A stretch of 64,000 bases of DNA from Mucilaginibacter lappiensis. Its GTDB lineage: Bacteria; Bacteroidota; Bacteroidia; Sphingobacteriales; Sphingobacteriaceae. Shown piece by piece: positions 1 through 7,966 of the stretch. Every line of letters starts with the position of its first letter. The first letter of the stretch is position 1. The translations under genes and the position numbers were made by a program. The notes under the pieces are model-generated. The model saw only the letters and a list, made by a program, of their open reading frames with translations. It was not told the origin of the DNA and did no database searches. Where the stretch lies: assembly GCF_900155965.1 (NCBI RefSeq), contig NZ_FTMG01000003.1, positions 372,001 to 436,000 on the forward strand. The letters are read 5' to 3'.

Positions 1-1040
1 TTCACGTTAGAGATGGTATAGGAAATACCAGTTGCAGTTAAAGCTTTACCGTTTTCATAACTATTACCGCTGGATACATCAATATTACCGTTAATCTGAC
101 TGAACACACTGGTTTGCAGACTCTCATAAAGGGGTTTAAGGATCAGCGACTCTACCAGGTCGGTGTGCGAAATGATCATTTTGGCATTGATATCTTCATT
201 ATCGCCTATCCAGTTGGTATCAAATGTACCCGGTGAGCCGGAGATGTGCCCGAAACCACCCTTGGTAGCCAAAACAAAATTCAGATTACTTTTTGCCGGG
301 TTCACGGCATCGGAATACATGGAGTAAGTTGTGCCTACCGGTTTAAGCGGATCGGGTACCACTTCATTGGTCGGCACCTCGCTTTGATCGGTCTGATTGA
401 TGGCGTAACCCAATACATAAGGGTTACCCGAAGCAATGAGCCATTTGAGGTAAAACTGCATAAAGAGCACCATTTGCTCAATTCCCACATCGCCAGATTT
501 TCCGGCATTGGTATGCGTAGGGTTAAACTGGATCAGATCAACCGATTCAAAGTCCATTAAAAGCGAGTTCACCGAAAACATCTTGTCGGTAAAGTTTTTC
601 AATTGGTCTTCCACTAATGGCGGAACGGTTATTTTTTTACCGATATCGTCCTGTTCCAGTTTAAAAAGATCCATGTTCACATCGATACCATAGCTCCAGT
701 TATCGATATCAAAAGTGGTTAGTCTTGACAGTGGCCCGTTTCCAATCCAGAACGCCGCGGTGCCAGAAAGCATGTTCAATACAAAAGTGATATCCAAACC
801 ACTGCTTGAAATATTTACCTGCGGTAAAATACTGGCATTGATATAAGCCGAGTTGGGTGGAATTTGGCTTTCATCATCCAATACCTTGTACACGTAATTA
901 TTGTTCTCAATAACCTGTGCAAGGATAAATGAGGAATGGATGGTACCCGTTCTTAATAAATGGGTAAGCTGGTCATTAATAGTTTGCTGGCTCATGGAAA
1001 CAACCATGTCAAACTGATTAAAAATGAAGGTATTTTTCAT
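1..1040 (-). CDS. Hypothetical protein, tandem paralogue of the next gene; C-terminus outside the window
   Basis: An open frame starts at the ATG complement at 1038-1040 and runs without a stop to the window edge, giving about 346 residues. It is clearly a paralogue of the gene at 1086-2639: both open with a FNQ(F/Y)DMV segment and share GNPY(V/I)LGY, LKPVGT, SNLN(F/Y), ISGSP and KMIIS in the same order. There is no signal peptide or membrane segment. The opening block followed by a GY...LKP...NLN core reminds me of the P47/OrfX proteins with a TULIP lipid-binding fold known from clostridial toxin clusters, but that is a resemblance from memory only. The 45-bp gap to the upstream paralogue suggests one transcript. 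Function unknown. Confidence 0.8.
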   Translation of the reverse strand, partial: MKNTFIFNQFDMVVSMSQQTINDQLTHLLRTGTIHSSFILAQVIENNNYVYKVLDDESQIPPNSAYINASILPQVNISSSGLDITFVLNMLSGTAAFWIGNGPLSRLTTFDIDNWSYGIDVNMDLFKLEQDDIGKKITVPPLVEDQLKNFTDKMFSVNSLLMDFESVDLIQFNPTHTNAGKSGDVGIEQMVLFMQFYLKWLIASGNPYVLGYAINQTDQSEVPTNEVVPDPLKPVGTTYSMYSDAVNPAKSNLNFVLATKGGFGHISGSPGTFDTNWIGDNEDINAKMIISHTDLVESLILKPLYESLQTSVFSQINGNIDVSSGNSYENGKALTATGISYTISNV

Positions 1041-1085
1041 AAAAATAAGATTTAGGAATTAAGGTGATATGAAATTGATTATTGA

Positions 1086-2639
1086 TTAATTAAGGGAAAG
1101 ATCAAGGTATATATCGCCCTTTTGATCAATAGCCGGCGAGTTACCTGAGGTGCTTAAGTTATACTTTGACCCTGTTGGGGTTAAAACCATGTTGTTGATG
1201 GAGTTCGAAAAATTATCCAACCCGATAGTCAAATCGCCAATACCTGGCAGGTTGATGCTTAAGGCATCGGACAAGAGATTGGAGAACATGCCATTATCTG
1301 TCCAAAAGGTAAACACATCTAAAATTCCGCCGATGATGGCGCCCATCCAGCTAAATGCATCCGCACAACTGTTGGTATCATGATCTGAATTTTGACCGGT
1401 TATGTTAAAAGATTTATTAAGTTGCAGTTGTCCGTTAGCAATGCTGATGTTAACTACACCCTTCCACTGGATATCGGCACTGGCATGAGCCCTGGCAGTG
1501 CAGAAAAAACAATTTTTAGAGACCTCTTTGTAGATGTGTACTCCCCCGTTAAATTCCAGGCTTATAACGCCGCCCGCATTTTGTAATACCACGGCAAAAT
1601 TATTCACGTACTGATCGTCGCCATCACTAACATTGGATATATTAAATGACCAGGCATTACCCTGTACAGATTTAGCCGCATCGTATGAGTTGCCTGCCCC
1701 AACATTAACATGCTGAGATACCTGCGCAATGGTTTGCTGCTGAAGGTTATTATAAAAAGGTCGCAGGATTAAAGCTTCCAGTAAACATTGGCTCGAGATG
1801 ATCATTTTGCCAGCCGGTGCGCTATTTTGGTTAAACCAGTTACTATCCAGTGTAGCCGGAGAACCCGAAATTGCACCATGACCGCCCTGGGTAACCAGCG
1901 TATAGTTCAGGTTGCTTAAACCCGGATAGTTAGGATCCGAAAACATGGTATAATCTGTACCAACAGGTTTAAGCTGTGGCGGAACATCTTGCGAAAATGA
2001 ACTGCTGCCACTTGCATTTGCGCTATAACCCAAAATGTAAGGGTTACCGGTGCTGTTCAAGTGCATAAAGTAAAAGCTCATGAACTCGATCATCTCTGCA
2101 GGGCAGGAAGTTTCTGCCGGAATAGTGGTTTTCAGATCAGATGATACAAAATCCAGAAAAAGGCAGTCGATAGACAAATTGCCGGCATTAAAGTTTTTCA
2201 ATTGCTGTTCCACTGCCGGCGATGGCTTATGTGTACCATCATCTTTATAGGAGGTAAGGTCAAGATTTACATTAAAGCCATACTTCCAGTTGCTCATATT
2301 ATATTCCTGCAGTTTGGCCAGGGGACCAAAGCCATTCTTATCGGCAAAATAGCCTTTGCCCGATATGAAATTGAGCACTAATACCACATTACTGCCAGAG
2401 TGATCTATCCGTATACCCGGAATAACCATACCGTCAATATACTCCGCTCCCTGTGGAACATCGCTGTTGGAATTTGCAATGGTGTAATCATAAATACCTT
2501 GGGCATTTAATACCCGGTAAAGAACTATTTCCTGTTTGATAGTTCCTTCATATGCCAGCTTTTTCAGCTCTGCATTAATGGCATCTTCTGTAAAGGAGAT
2601 AACCATATCGTACTGATTAAAAATTAAGGTGTTTTCCAT
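1086..2639 (-). CDS. Hypothetical 517-residue protein, full-length member of the tandem pair (possible P47/TULIP-like)
   Basis: Complete frame of 517 residues. The N-terminus (YDMVISFTEDAINAELKKL) predicts an amphipathic helix, followed by alternating beta-rich stretches, a central GNPYILGY...LKPVGT...NLNY block near residues 200-250 and an SGSP...KMIIS block near 260-285. There is no export signal, transmembrane helix or recognisable catalytic motif. A CFFC pair sits near residue 380. Order and spacing of the conserved blocks match the partial gene at 1-1040, so this is a duplicated family. P47/OrfX-type TULIP proteins are the closest family I can suggest; a structure prediction would decide. 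Confidence 0.85.
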   Translation of the reverse strand: MENTLIFNQYDMVISFTEDAINAELKKLAYEGTIKQEIVLYRVLNAQGIYDYTIANSNSDVPQGAEYIDGMVIPGIRIDHSGSNVVLVLNFISGKGYFADKNGFGPLAKLQEYNMSNWKYGFNVNLDLTSYKDDGTHKPSPAVEQQLKNFNAGNLSIDCLFLDFVSSDLKTTIPAETSCPAEMIEFMSFYFMHLNSTGNPYILGYSANASGSSSFSQDVPPQLKPVGTDYTMFSDPNYPGLSNLNYTLVTQGGHGAISGSPATLDSNWFNQNSAPAGKMIISSQCLLEALILRPFYNNLQQQTIAQVSQHVNVGAGNSYDAAKSVQGNAWSFNISNVSDGDDQYVNNFAVVLQNAGGVISLEFNGGVHIYKEVSKNCFFCTARAHASADIQWKGVVNISIANGQLQLNKSFNITGQNSDHDTNSCADAFSWMGAIIGGILDVFTFWTDNGMFSNLLSDALSINLPGIGDLTIGLDNFSNSINNMVLTPTGSKYNLSTSGNSPAIDQKGDIYLDLSLN

Positions 2640-3002
2640 TTTTGATTTGTTTAGGTTGTTTTTGACTAAGCTTTTATAACTGATCCGGCCAATAAATAAA
2701 AGGAGGATGCAAATTCAGGTTAGTGTTACCTATCCTGATCTACTGTCCGAATATTCATTTTCCGATAGTCAAAGCTATAGGGAGGGGGTATTTTTAAACA
2801 GGGTGATAACAGCCTTTATCAAGGGGTACTAAAGGGGTAATAATTGGGGGATAAGCAATCAAAGTATTCTCAGGGAGCAATTTGCCAGGGCCTGACCGCT
2901 AGAAGAGAAGGCAGGAACATGCCTAGGGAGCTTACCCTTTAAAACAAGAAAGCCTGATCCGGAGATCAGGCTTTCTATCCAAAGTAGCTTTAATTAAAAG
3001 AA
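2640..3002. other. Intergenic spacer between the paralogue pair and the histone-like gene
   Basis: No gene was found here. It holds the terminator at 2948-2975 and, at 2778-2852, a stretch with several short G-runs and a repeated AAGGGGTA word. It should contain the promoter of the minus-strand paralogue pair, but no TAnnTTTG box stands out. Confidence 0.5.
2948..2975 (-). terminator. Terminator of the histone-H1-like gene
   Basis: A perfect 12-bp stem (GAAAGCCTGATC with its complement) closes a 4-nt loop 27 bp past the stop codon of the minus-strand gene at 3003-3176. Confidence 0.75.
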
Positions 3003-3176
3003 TTATGCGTTTTTCTTTTCGGTTACTTCTTTACGGATATCGGTAGCCACAACTTTCAATTGTTGCATTGCGTTTCTTAAACGTGTTCCGGCTGCCTTGT
3101 TTCCTTTTTCATAAAATGCGGCAGCTTCTTTTTCTGTAGCGGCTACTAAATCCTGTAATGCTTTAAACTTTTCCAT
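3003..3176 (-). CDS. Histone H1-like small basic protein (57 aa)
   Basis: A 57-codon frame starts at the ATG complement at 3174-3176 and stops at 3003-3005. The product opens MEKFKALQDL and contains FYEKGNKAAGTRLRNAMQQL, then a lysine-rich tail ending in KKNA. This is the layout of the short proteins annotated as histone H1/Hc1-like in Sphingobacteriaceae, presumed DNA-binding and nucleoid-associated; that role is family knowledge, not shown here. It is predicted all-helical with no signal peptide. It has its own terminator and an AT-rich spacer upstream, so it is probably monocistronic. Confidence 0.75.
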   Translation of the reverse strand: MEKFKALQDLVAATEKEAAAFYEKGNKAAGTRLRNAMQQLKVVATDIRKEVTEKKNA

Positions 3177-3638
3177 AGTATATTCTATTGCTTAATAAAG
3201 GCGCGAATTTAATGTTTTGCATTAATAAACAAATACAACTTCTTTAATAGCCTTTTCTTGCATTTAAATGAACGAACCCATGGGTAATTAATTAAAATTA
3301 TTCAATTTATGATTTTTTACTTTCACAAACACATCAATTAACACCAAAAAAACATCAAAAACACTATAAATCAAACAAAAACAACCACTAATAAACCATT
3401 ATCGCATCTAAAAATCACTAAAAGCTATTATAAAATAAAATTAAAGTAGTTTTTAATTTTTAAATTATACTATTTAAATTTTATTACATTTAAATTTTGA
3501 TTTATAATTTTATTTTTATTAAATTTTATAAAAACATTAAAAATAATGACATTTATAATGTTTTTTACATGCATAAATTATGATAATTATTAATTAGCAT
3601 TGTAAATACTGTTTTAAAAACAGATAAAATAGATTAAA
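3177..3638. other. Strongly AT-rich intergenic region
   Basis: About 460 bp with no gene. From about 3240 to 3640 the sequence is almost entirely A and T, far below the GC of its neighbours. It includes an A/C-rich run at 3318-3420 and A/T runs to 3600. It separates the divergent histone-like gene and the Crp/Fnr gene and so holds both promoters. The 15-bp palindrome at 3609-3623 is described separately. Confidence 0.6.
3609..3623. promoter_or_regulatory. 15-bp palindrome upstream of the Crp/Fnr gene, candidate operator
   Basis: CTGTTTTAAAAACAG has perfect 7-bp arms around one base and ends 15 bp before the ATG at 3639. Its place fits an autoregulatory site or a repressor site. It does not match the TTGAT-N4-ATCAA FNR consensus. 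Confidence 0.35.
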
Positions 3639-4337
3639 ATGAAAAAAAGTCAAAATATATACGATTCAAAGAGTTGTTTTTTACACATAAATTGCCTTGA
3701 CGAGTGGAAGCCGGCAATTTCTGCACATAAAACAATCTACAAAGTAAAAAAAGGCGAAATCATTTTCAAAGAAGGCGATCCTGCAACGGGTATTTATTTT
3801 GTAAACTCCGGCAGTGTAAAGGTTTATAAAAAATGGGATAAGGATAAAGAGCTCATTGTACGCTTTGCCCGGGAAGGTTCTCTGTTCGGTCACAGGGGTT
3901 CAGGTAATGAAGGTTTTTATCCCATATCTGCAACAGCACTGCAGCCAACTGTTGTTTGTTACGTAGACACAGCCTTTTTTGAAGCCACATTGAAAGTAAA
4001 CCCCAATTTTACCTACCAGTTGCTAACGTTTATGACAGAAGAATTAAAGCAATCTGAAAGAAAAATGCGTAACCTGGCGCACATGCCCGTTAAAGGACGC
4101 GTTGCTGAGGCATTAATATCCCTGCAAAACCAATTTGGCACTACTGCAGATGGTTTTATCAATATCGACCTGAGCCGGCAGGATCTGGCCTCTTATGCCG
4201 GCGCTACTTACGAAACTGTGTTCCGGATGATGAACGAATTGGTAAATGACAAGCTGATCAGCCTGTCGGGTAAAAGCATCCGTCTTATTAACCGCGCTGA
4301 ACTTTTGAAACTGGCACAAGACATCGTTTTTGTTTAA
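3639..4337 (+). CDS. Crp/Fnr family transcriptional regulator
   Basis: A 232-residue protein with an N-terminal cyclic-nucleotide-binding-like beta barrel (about 30-145, GEIIFKEGDPATGIYFVNSG) and a C-terminal winged helix (about 160-225, with LSRQDLASYAGATYETVFRMM as the recognition helix-turn-helix). The last segment is typical of Fnr-like proteins. Cysteines at 13 and 19 lie ahead of the barrel, but the four-cysteine pattern needed for an E. coli Fnr-type iron-sulfur cluster is absent. The next gene is cobA, so a role in siroheme supply or nitrite/sulfite metabolism is likely. The effector is unknown. Confidence 0.9.
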   Translation: MKKSQNIYDSKSCFLHINCLDEWKPAISAHKTIYKVKKGEIIFKEGDPATGIYFVNSGSVKVYKKWDKDKELIVRFAREGSLFGHRGSGNEGFYPISATALQPTVVCYVDTAFFEATLKVNPNFTYQLLTFMTEELKQSERKMRNLAHMPVKGRVAEALISLQNQFGTTADGFINIDLSRQDLASYAGATYETVFRMMNELVNDKLISLSGKSIRLINRAELLKLAQDIVFV

Positions 4338-4381
4338 ATCATCTGCTAATCCTATAAACTTTTAAACTATTTTATACCCTG

Positions 4382-4429
4382 CATCAATTACGAATAAAAT
4401 AGACTATAATTGATGAATTTCTTCATCAA
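4382..4429 (+). promoter_or_regulatory. Leader of cobA with two mutually exclusive hairpins
   Basis: CATCAATTA (4382-4390) can pair with TAATTGATG (4407-4415), while the overlapping TTGATGAA (4410-4417) can pair instead with TTCATCAA (4422-4429), which ends three bases before the ATG at 4433. The same TTGAT/ATCAA words are also half-sites of the Fnr type, though the spacing is not the 4 bp of a classical Fnr box. So this is either a DNA operator for the neighbouring Crp/Fnr protein or an RNA switch that masks the start. Confidence 0.45.
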
Positions 4430-4432
4430 AGC

Positions 4433-5161
4433 ATGTCACAAAGTACCCCCATTCCCGAGCTATTTATACTGGGTGCCGGTCCCGGCGATCCGGAACTGAT
4501 CACTGTAAAGGGATATAAAATTTTACAACAGGCCGATGTGATATTATATGACAACCTGGCCAACAAAGCTTTATTGGATATAGCTAAACCCGACTGCGAA
4601 AAAATTTATGTAGGCAAACATCCCTATGGAAGTTATACCCCACAGGAAACCATCCTGGAGATGATAAAGCACTATGCCTTTACCAAAGGGAGTGTTGTAA
4701 GACTAAAAGGCGGCGATCCTTTTATATTTGGCCGTGGCTTTGAAGAGATTATGTACGCGCGGGAACAAGGCATTAAAACACATTACATTCCTGGTATTAC
4801 CAGTGTACAAGCTTCCGGTTTTTTAGACATACCATTAACTCACCGGGCTATAAGCGAAGGGGTATGGATCATTACCGGTACTAAAAAAGATGGCTCTTTA
4901 TCTGCCGATTTAAAACTGGCCATGCAAAGCAATGCCACCGTGGCCATTTATATGGGGATGAAACAAGTAGATGCCATTGCCGAAACCTATATATCCGAAG
5001 GCAGGGGCAATACACCTGCGGCCATTATACAGCATGCCTCGCTGCCCCAGCAAAAAGTAGCCCGCGGTCTGGTTAAGGACCTGCGCCAAATGACAGACTC
5101 GCAACAGCTAACGCATCCCGCAATTATTATTATAGGTGAGGTTGCAGGCTTAAGTACTTAG
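4433..5161 (+). CDS. cobA: Uroporphyrinogen-III C-methyltransferase (SUMT)
   Basis: A 242-residue SAM-dependent methyltransferase that methylates uroporphyrinogen III at C2 and C7 to precorrin-2, the branch point to siroheme. It shows GAGPGDPELITVKG near residue 14, VRLKGGDPFIFGRG near 87 and GITS near 122, the standard tetrapyrrole methylase loops, and has the usual length of a single-domain SUMT without a CysG-type dehydrogenase part. The 95-bp gap after the Crp/Fnr gene carries a structured leader, and a strong terminator follows. The rest of the siroheme pathway is not in the window. Confidence 0.95.
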   Translation: MSQSTPIPELFILGAGPGDPELITVKGYKILQQADVILYDNLANKALLDIAKPDCEKIYVGKHPYGSYTPQETILEMIKHYAFTKGSVVRLKGGDPFIFGRGFEEIMYAREQGIKTHYIPGITSVQASGFLDIPLTHRAISEGVWIITGTKKDGSLSADLKLAMQSNATVAIYMGMKQVDAIAETYISEGRGNTPAAIIQHASLPQQKVARGLVKDLRQMTDSQQLTHPAIIIIGEVAGLST

Positions 5162-5182
5162 CATATAGTAGCCCTGGCACGA

Positions 5183-5215
5183 AAAAGCCTTATGAACTTT
5201 GTTCATAAGGCTTTT
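5183..5215. terminator. Bidirectional terminator between cobA and the metallophosphoesterase
   Basis: A perfect 15-bp stem with a 3-nt TTT loop begins AAAAGCC and ends GGCTTTT, so it has a T-run in both directions. It lies between two convergent genes, 22 bp past cobA. Confidence 0.85.
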
Positions 5216-5243
5216 AAATTATGCTGATAAAATAATCAGCAGC

Positions 5244-6146
5244 TTAAAACGCGTGCGGCTTGTATGTGTTTTTAACAGTACCATCCTGGTATAATTCCAA
5301 TATAGCATAACCCGGAGGTGTTTCTTCGTAATAGCCATCACCGGCTGATTTATCATCCCCCTTACCCCACCAAAAACCGCTCATAGCGCCATTACAAAAA
5401 TATTGTGTGCCGTTGTAAGAAGCAGTATCCAGCAAATGGTTATGCCCGCTTAAGCATACTTTTACTTTATCCCGGTGTTGATAGAATAACGCTTTCAGTT
5501 TTTTATAATCTGAGTGCATCCCTCCTTCCCAAAATGGTGTTACACCCAATATCGGGTAATGCGACATTATTAAAACGGGCTGATTTGCCGGTAATTGCTC
5601 CAGCTCCTTTTTTAACCAATCAAATTGCTGATCATCTAAAGTAATAGAAGGATTATTACCATCTAAAATGATAAAATGCCAGCCGGCTTTGCTAAAGCTA
5701 TAGTAACGATTAGGTATCCCCAGGCGTTTTACTACATAATCTTTGCCGTACATTTCGTCAGTTTTACTAGGGGCGGCCCACCAGGTATCGTGATTACCGA
5801 TACAGCTGTATACTTCATAACCTTTTAAACCTTTAAGGCAATCATCCCATAAATTCCATAGTTCGGTAACCCTTTCCCGTTTTACGCTATCATAAGAAGC
5901 ATCAAAAATGGAATCGCCACCATTCAGAAAAAAGTCTACCTTTTCGCTTTTAATAGTTTCCAGGCATCTTTTGAACTTTTGAGGCGCATCAATATCGGGC
6001 CGGATGTGTACATCGGTTATATGGGCAATTTTTAATACCAGCTTATTTTTTGAACTTTCTTCTGCAGCCACCGCATTATTGCCACGTGTTATTAAACCCG
6101 CCGCTGCCAGTATGCCTGCTTTTTTTAACACATCTCTTCTTTTCAT
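5244..6146 (-). CDS. Tat-exported calcineurin-like metallophosphoesterase
   Basis: A 300-residue phosphoesterase. The N-terminus MKRRDVLKKAGILAAAG is a twin-arginine-type signal, so the enzyme probably acts in the periplasm. The metal-binding motifs appear in order: ITDVHIRPD near 45, NGGDSIFD near 75, GNHDTWW near 118, MSHYPILG near 195 and LSGHNH near 234. It is the last gene of the SusC/SusD unit, 28 bp after susD, and with the diesterase at 13617 it suggests sequential cleavage of a phosphodiester and a phosphomonoester. The exact substrate cannot be read from sequence. Confidence 0.9.
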   Translation of the reverse strand: MKRRDVLKKAGILAAAGLITRGNNAVAAEESSKNKLVLKIAHITDVHIRPDIDAPQKFKRCLETIKSEKVDFFLNGGDSIFDASYDSVKRERVTELWNLWDDCLKGLKGYEVYSCIGNHDTWWAAPSKTDEMYGKDYVVKRLGIPNRYYSFSKAGWHFIILDGNNPSITLDDQQFDWLKKELEQLPANQPVLIMSHYPILGVTPFWEGGMHSDYKKLKALFYQHRDKVKVCLSGHNHLLDTASYNGTQYFCNGAMSGFWWGKGDDKSAGDGYYEETPPGYAILELYQDGTVKNTYKPHAF

Positions 6147-6174
6147 ATTGTTTAATTTAGGTTGTAGTTTCTTT

Positions 6175-7944
6175 TTACCAACCCGGGTTTTGTGTTAAAT
6201 TTTTATTGAGTAACAACTCCGTAGTTGGTATAGGAAAATAATAGTTTTTAGGATCGGTAAAGGTTTTAACCAGTGTGGGATTAACCACTACATTGCCACT
6301 GTTGCCATTACTTAAATAAATATCTTGACCTACTACAAAATAGGAAACGTTTGCTAAAGGGCTAGCCGGTTTGGCTGTTACCAGTGCAACATCCGGCTGC
6401 CCGTCACCATCCAGGTCATAAGTTCCTAAGCCAGGAAAATACATACCCAGAAAACGCTGTACCAGCAGCGGACCGCTTTTCCACCTCATCAGGTCATCAT
6501 AACGAAAACCTTCGCAGGCTAATTCTACCCTACGTTCCCGACGGATCTCCAGCAATACATTTTGCAATGAACCAGATACATTAGGATAGGTTGCAGCCAA
6601 TACCGGATCTAGCGGCACGCTCATTAACAGATGCGGCATGCCTACCCTGTCGCGAAGTAAATTAACAGACATATCCAGGTCGCCCTGTGAAAAGCTGCCT
6701 GTCCCGGAGCTTGCTAATTCGGCTTTTGACTCGGCATAATCTAATAGCATTTCACCGTAACGAAATATAATACCGGCATTATAATTAGTATTCCAGGTAG
6801 GTGTAGCAGGATCATAATATTTTATCTGCTGATATCCAGTAGGTGTTGTTCCTAATCTCTTGGAACCGATGAGGTTGCCATAAGTTACCGCAGGAGCTAA
6901 AACGGTCTGCGTCAACCTCGGATCACGGTTGGCTAATTCATCCTTGATCATTTGGGTATCATAACCCGGCAAAGCGGTAAAAGGAGTACCTGCTTTGGTC
7001 AAATAGGTATTCATTAAGCCCTTTGTTAAACTGTATCCGTATGCCGTCATATAACCATCAAGCGGTGTGGTAACATGAAGCGTGCTGCTATAATAATAGC
7101 CTAAGATTACTTCGGTATTCTGTAGGTCAGAAGGCGCGTAGAACAGGAATAAATTCAGATAATCTTTGTTAGGGTTTCCCGTAGTATACAATTTAAAGTT
7201 CCCGCTTTGCATCACCGCAAGAGCGGCGGTACTGGCAGTTTGTAAAAAAGGTTCCCAGCCTGCAATGCCATGGTATTTTCTGAATGTACCTTCGTGCAGG
7301 GCCACCCTCGCCTGAAAAGCCAGCGCCACCCATTTGGTAATGGTACCGGTCGGGCCGGTCGGGTTGATATTATTAACTGCAAAATTCAGATCGGCCATAA
7401 CAGAATCCATCACCAATTGCCGCGGATCCCTTGCCTTGTTTAAAGAAGCTACATCATTGGGCTGAATAGTTTTACCATACCAGGGGACATCGCCATAGGC
7501 CTTTACCATGCGAAAATAAAACCAAGCCCTGAAAAACCGGGCCACGCCCACATAATGGTTTTTTACAGTCTGCGGAGCGTTTGCTTTTTGATAATTCTCT
7601 AAAAAATAGTTTACATGACGTAAAGAATCCCATTGCCATTTTGGTTGACCATTATTATCCGTGGCCGCGGTAGGGGCGATAAGCTGACCGGCTACTATTT
7701 TATTAAAAGGGTTGTTTTCGTAATTATCACTTTGCTGATCATCTAAAGCTACCGAAGTAACACCCGGAAGAGAAGGGTAAAAACCATTGCAGTAAGTATT
7801 GAGGTCATTGGCATTAGCAAAAAAGTTTTGCTGGGTAAGATCCGATACCGGTAAGCGGGTTAAAAAGCTATCCTTTTTGCAGGAGCTTAGTAATAATGCG
7901 CTTATCGTTAAACAAGACAGCATCATTATATATATCTTTTTCAT
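6175..7944 (-). CDS. SusD/RagB family outer-membrane nutrient-binding lipoprotein
   Basis: A 589-residue SusD-like protein. The signal peptide ends in a lipobox with the acylated Cys at 22 (LLLSSC-KKDSFL). The N-terminal TPR-like helices include FRAWFYFRMVKAYGDVPW near residue 138, a hallmark of the family, and the C-terminal part has ILLEIRRERRVELACEGFRYDDLMRW, the conserved RagB/SusD C-terminal block. It would sit as a lid on the SusC partner encoded 22 bp upstream. SusD partners usually bind glycans, but the phosphoesterases in this unit hint at a different or decorated substrate. Confidence 0.95.
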   Translation of the reverse strand: MKKIYIMMLSCLTISALLLSSCKKDSFLTRLPVSDLTQQNFFANANDLNTYCNGFYPSLPGVTSVALDDQQSDNYENNPFNKIVAGQLIAPTAATDNNGQPKWQWDSLRHVNYFLENYQKANAPQTVKNHYVGVARFFRAWFYFRMVKAYGDVPWYGKTIQPNDVASLNKARDPRQLVMDSVMADLNFAVNNINPTGPTGTITKWVALAFQARVALHEGTFRKYHGIAGWEPFLQTASTAALAVMQSGNFKLYTTGNPNKDYLNLFLFYAPSDLQNTEVILGYYYSSTLHVTTPLDGYMTAYGYSLTKGLMNTYLTKAGTPFTALPGYDTQMIKDELANRDPRLTQTVLAPAVTYGNLIGSKRLGTTPTGYQQIKYYDPATPTWNTNYNAGIIFRYGEMLLDYAESKAELASSGTGSFSQGDLDMSVNLLRDRVGMPHLLMSVPLDPVLAATYPNVSGSLQNVLLEIRRERRVELACEGFRYDDLMRWKSGPLLVQRFLGMYFPGLGTYDLDGDGQPDVALVTAKPASPLANVSYFVVGQDIYLSNGNSGNVVVNPTLVKTFTDPKNYYFPIPTTELLLNKNLTQNPGW

Positions 7945-7966
7945 TGTTATAAATTTTGTTTGAACA

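Noticed and set aside
246..693. Plus-strand open frames of 104 and 61 codons
   Set aside because: They overlap the minus-strand paralogue gene, and look like antisense shadows without family patterns.
2760..2860. Possible G-quadruplex from repeated G-runs
   Set aside because: The G-runs are too far apart for a stable fold and have no regular spacing.
3639..4337. Iron-sulfur Fnr sensor
   Set aside because: Only two N-terminal cysteines are present, so the four-cysteine cluster of Fnr is not supported.
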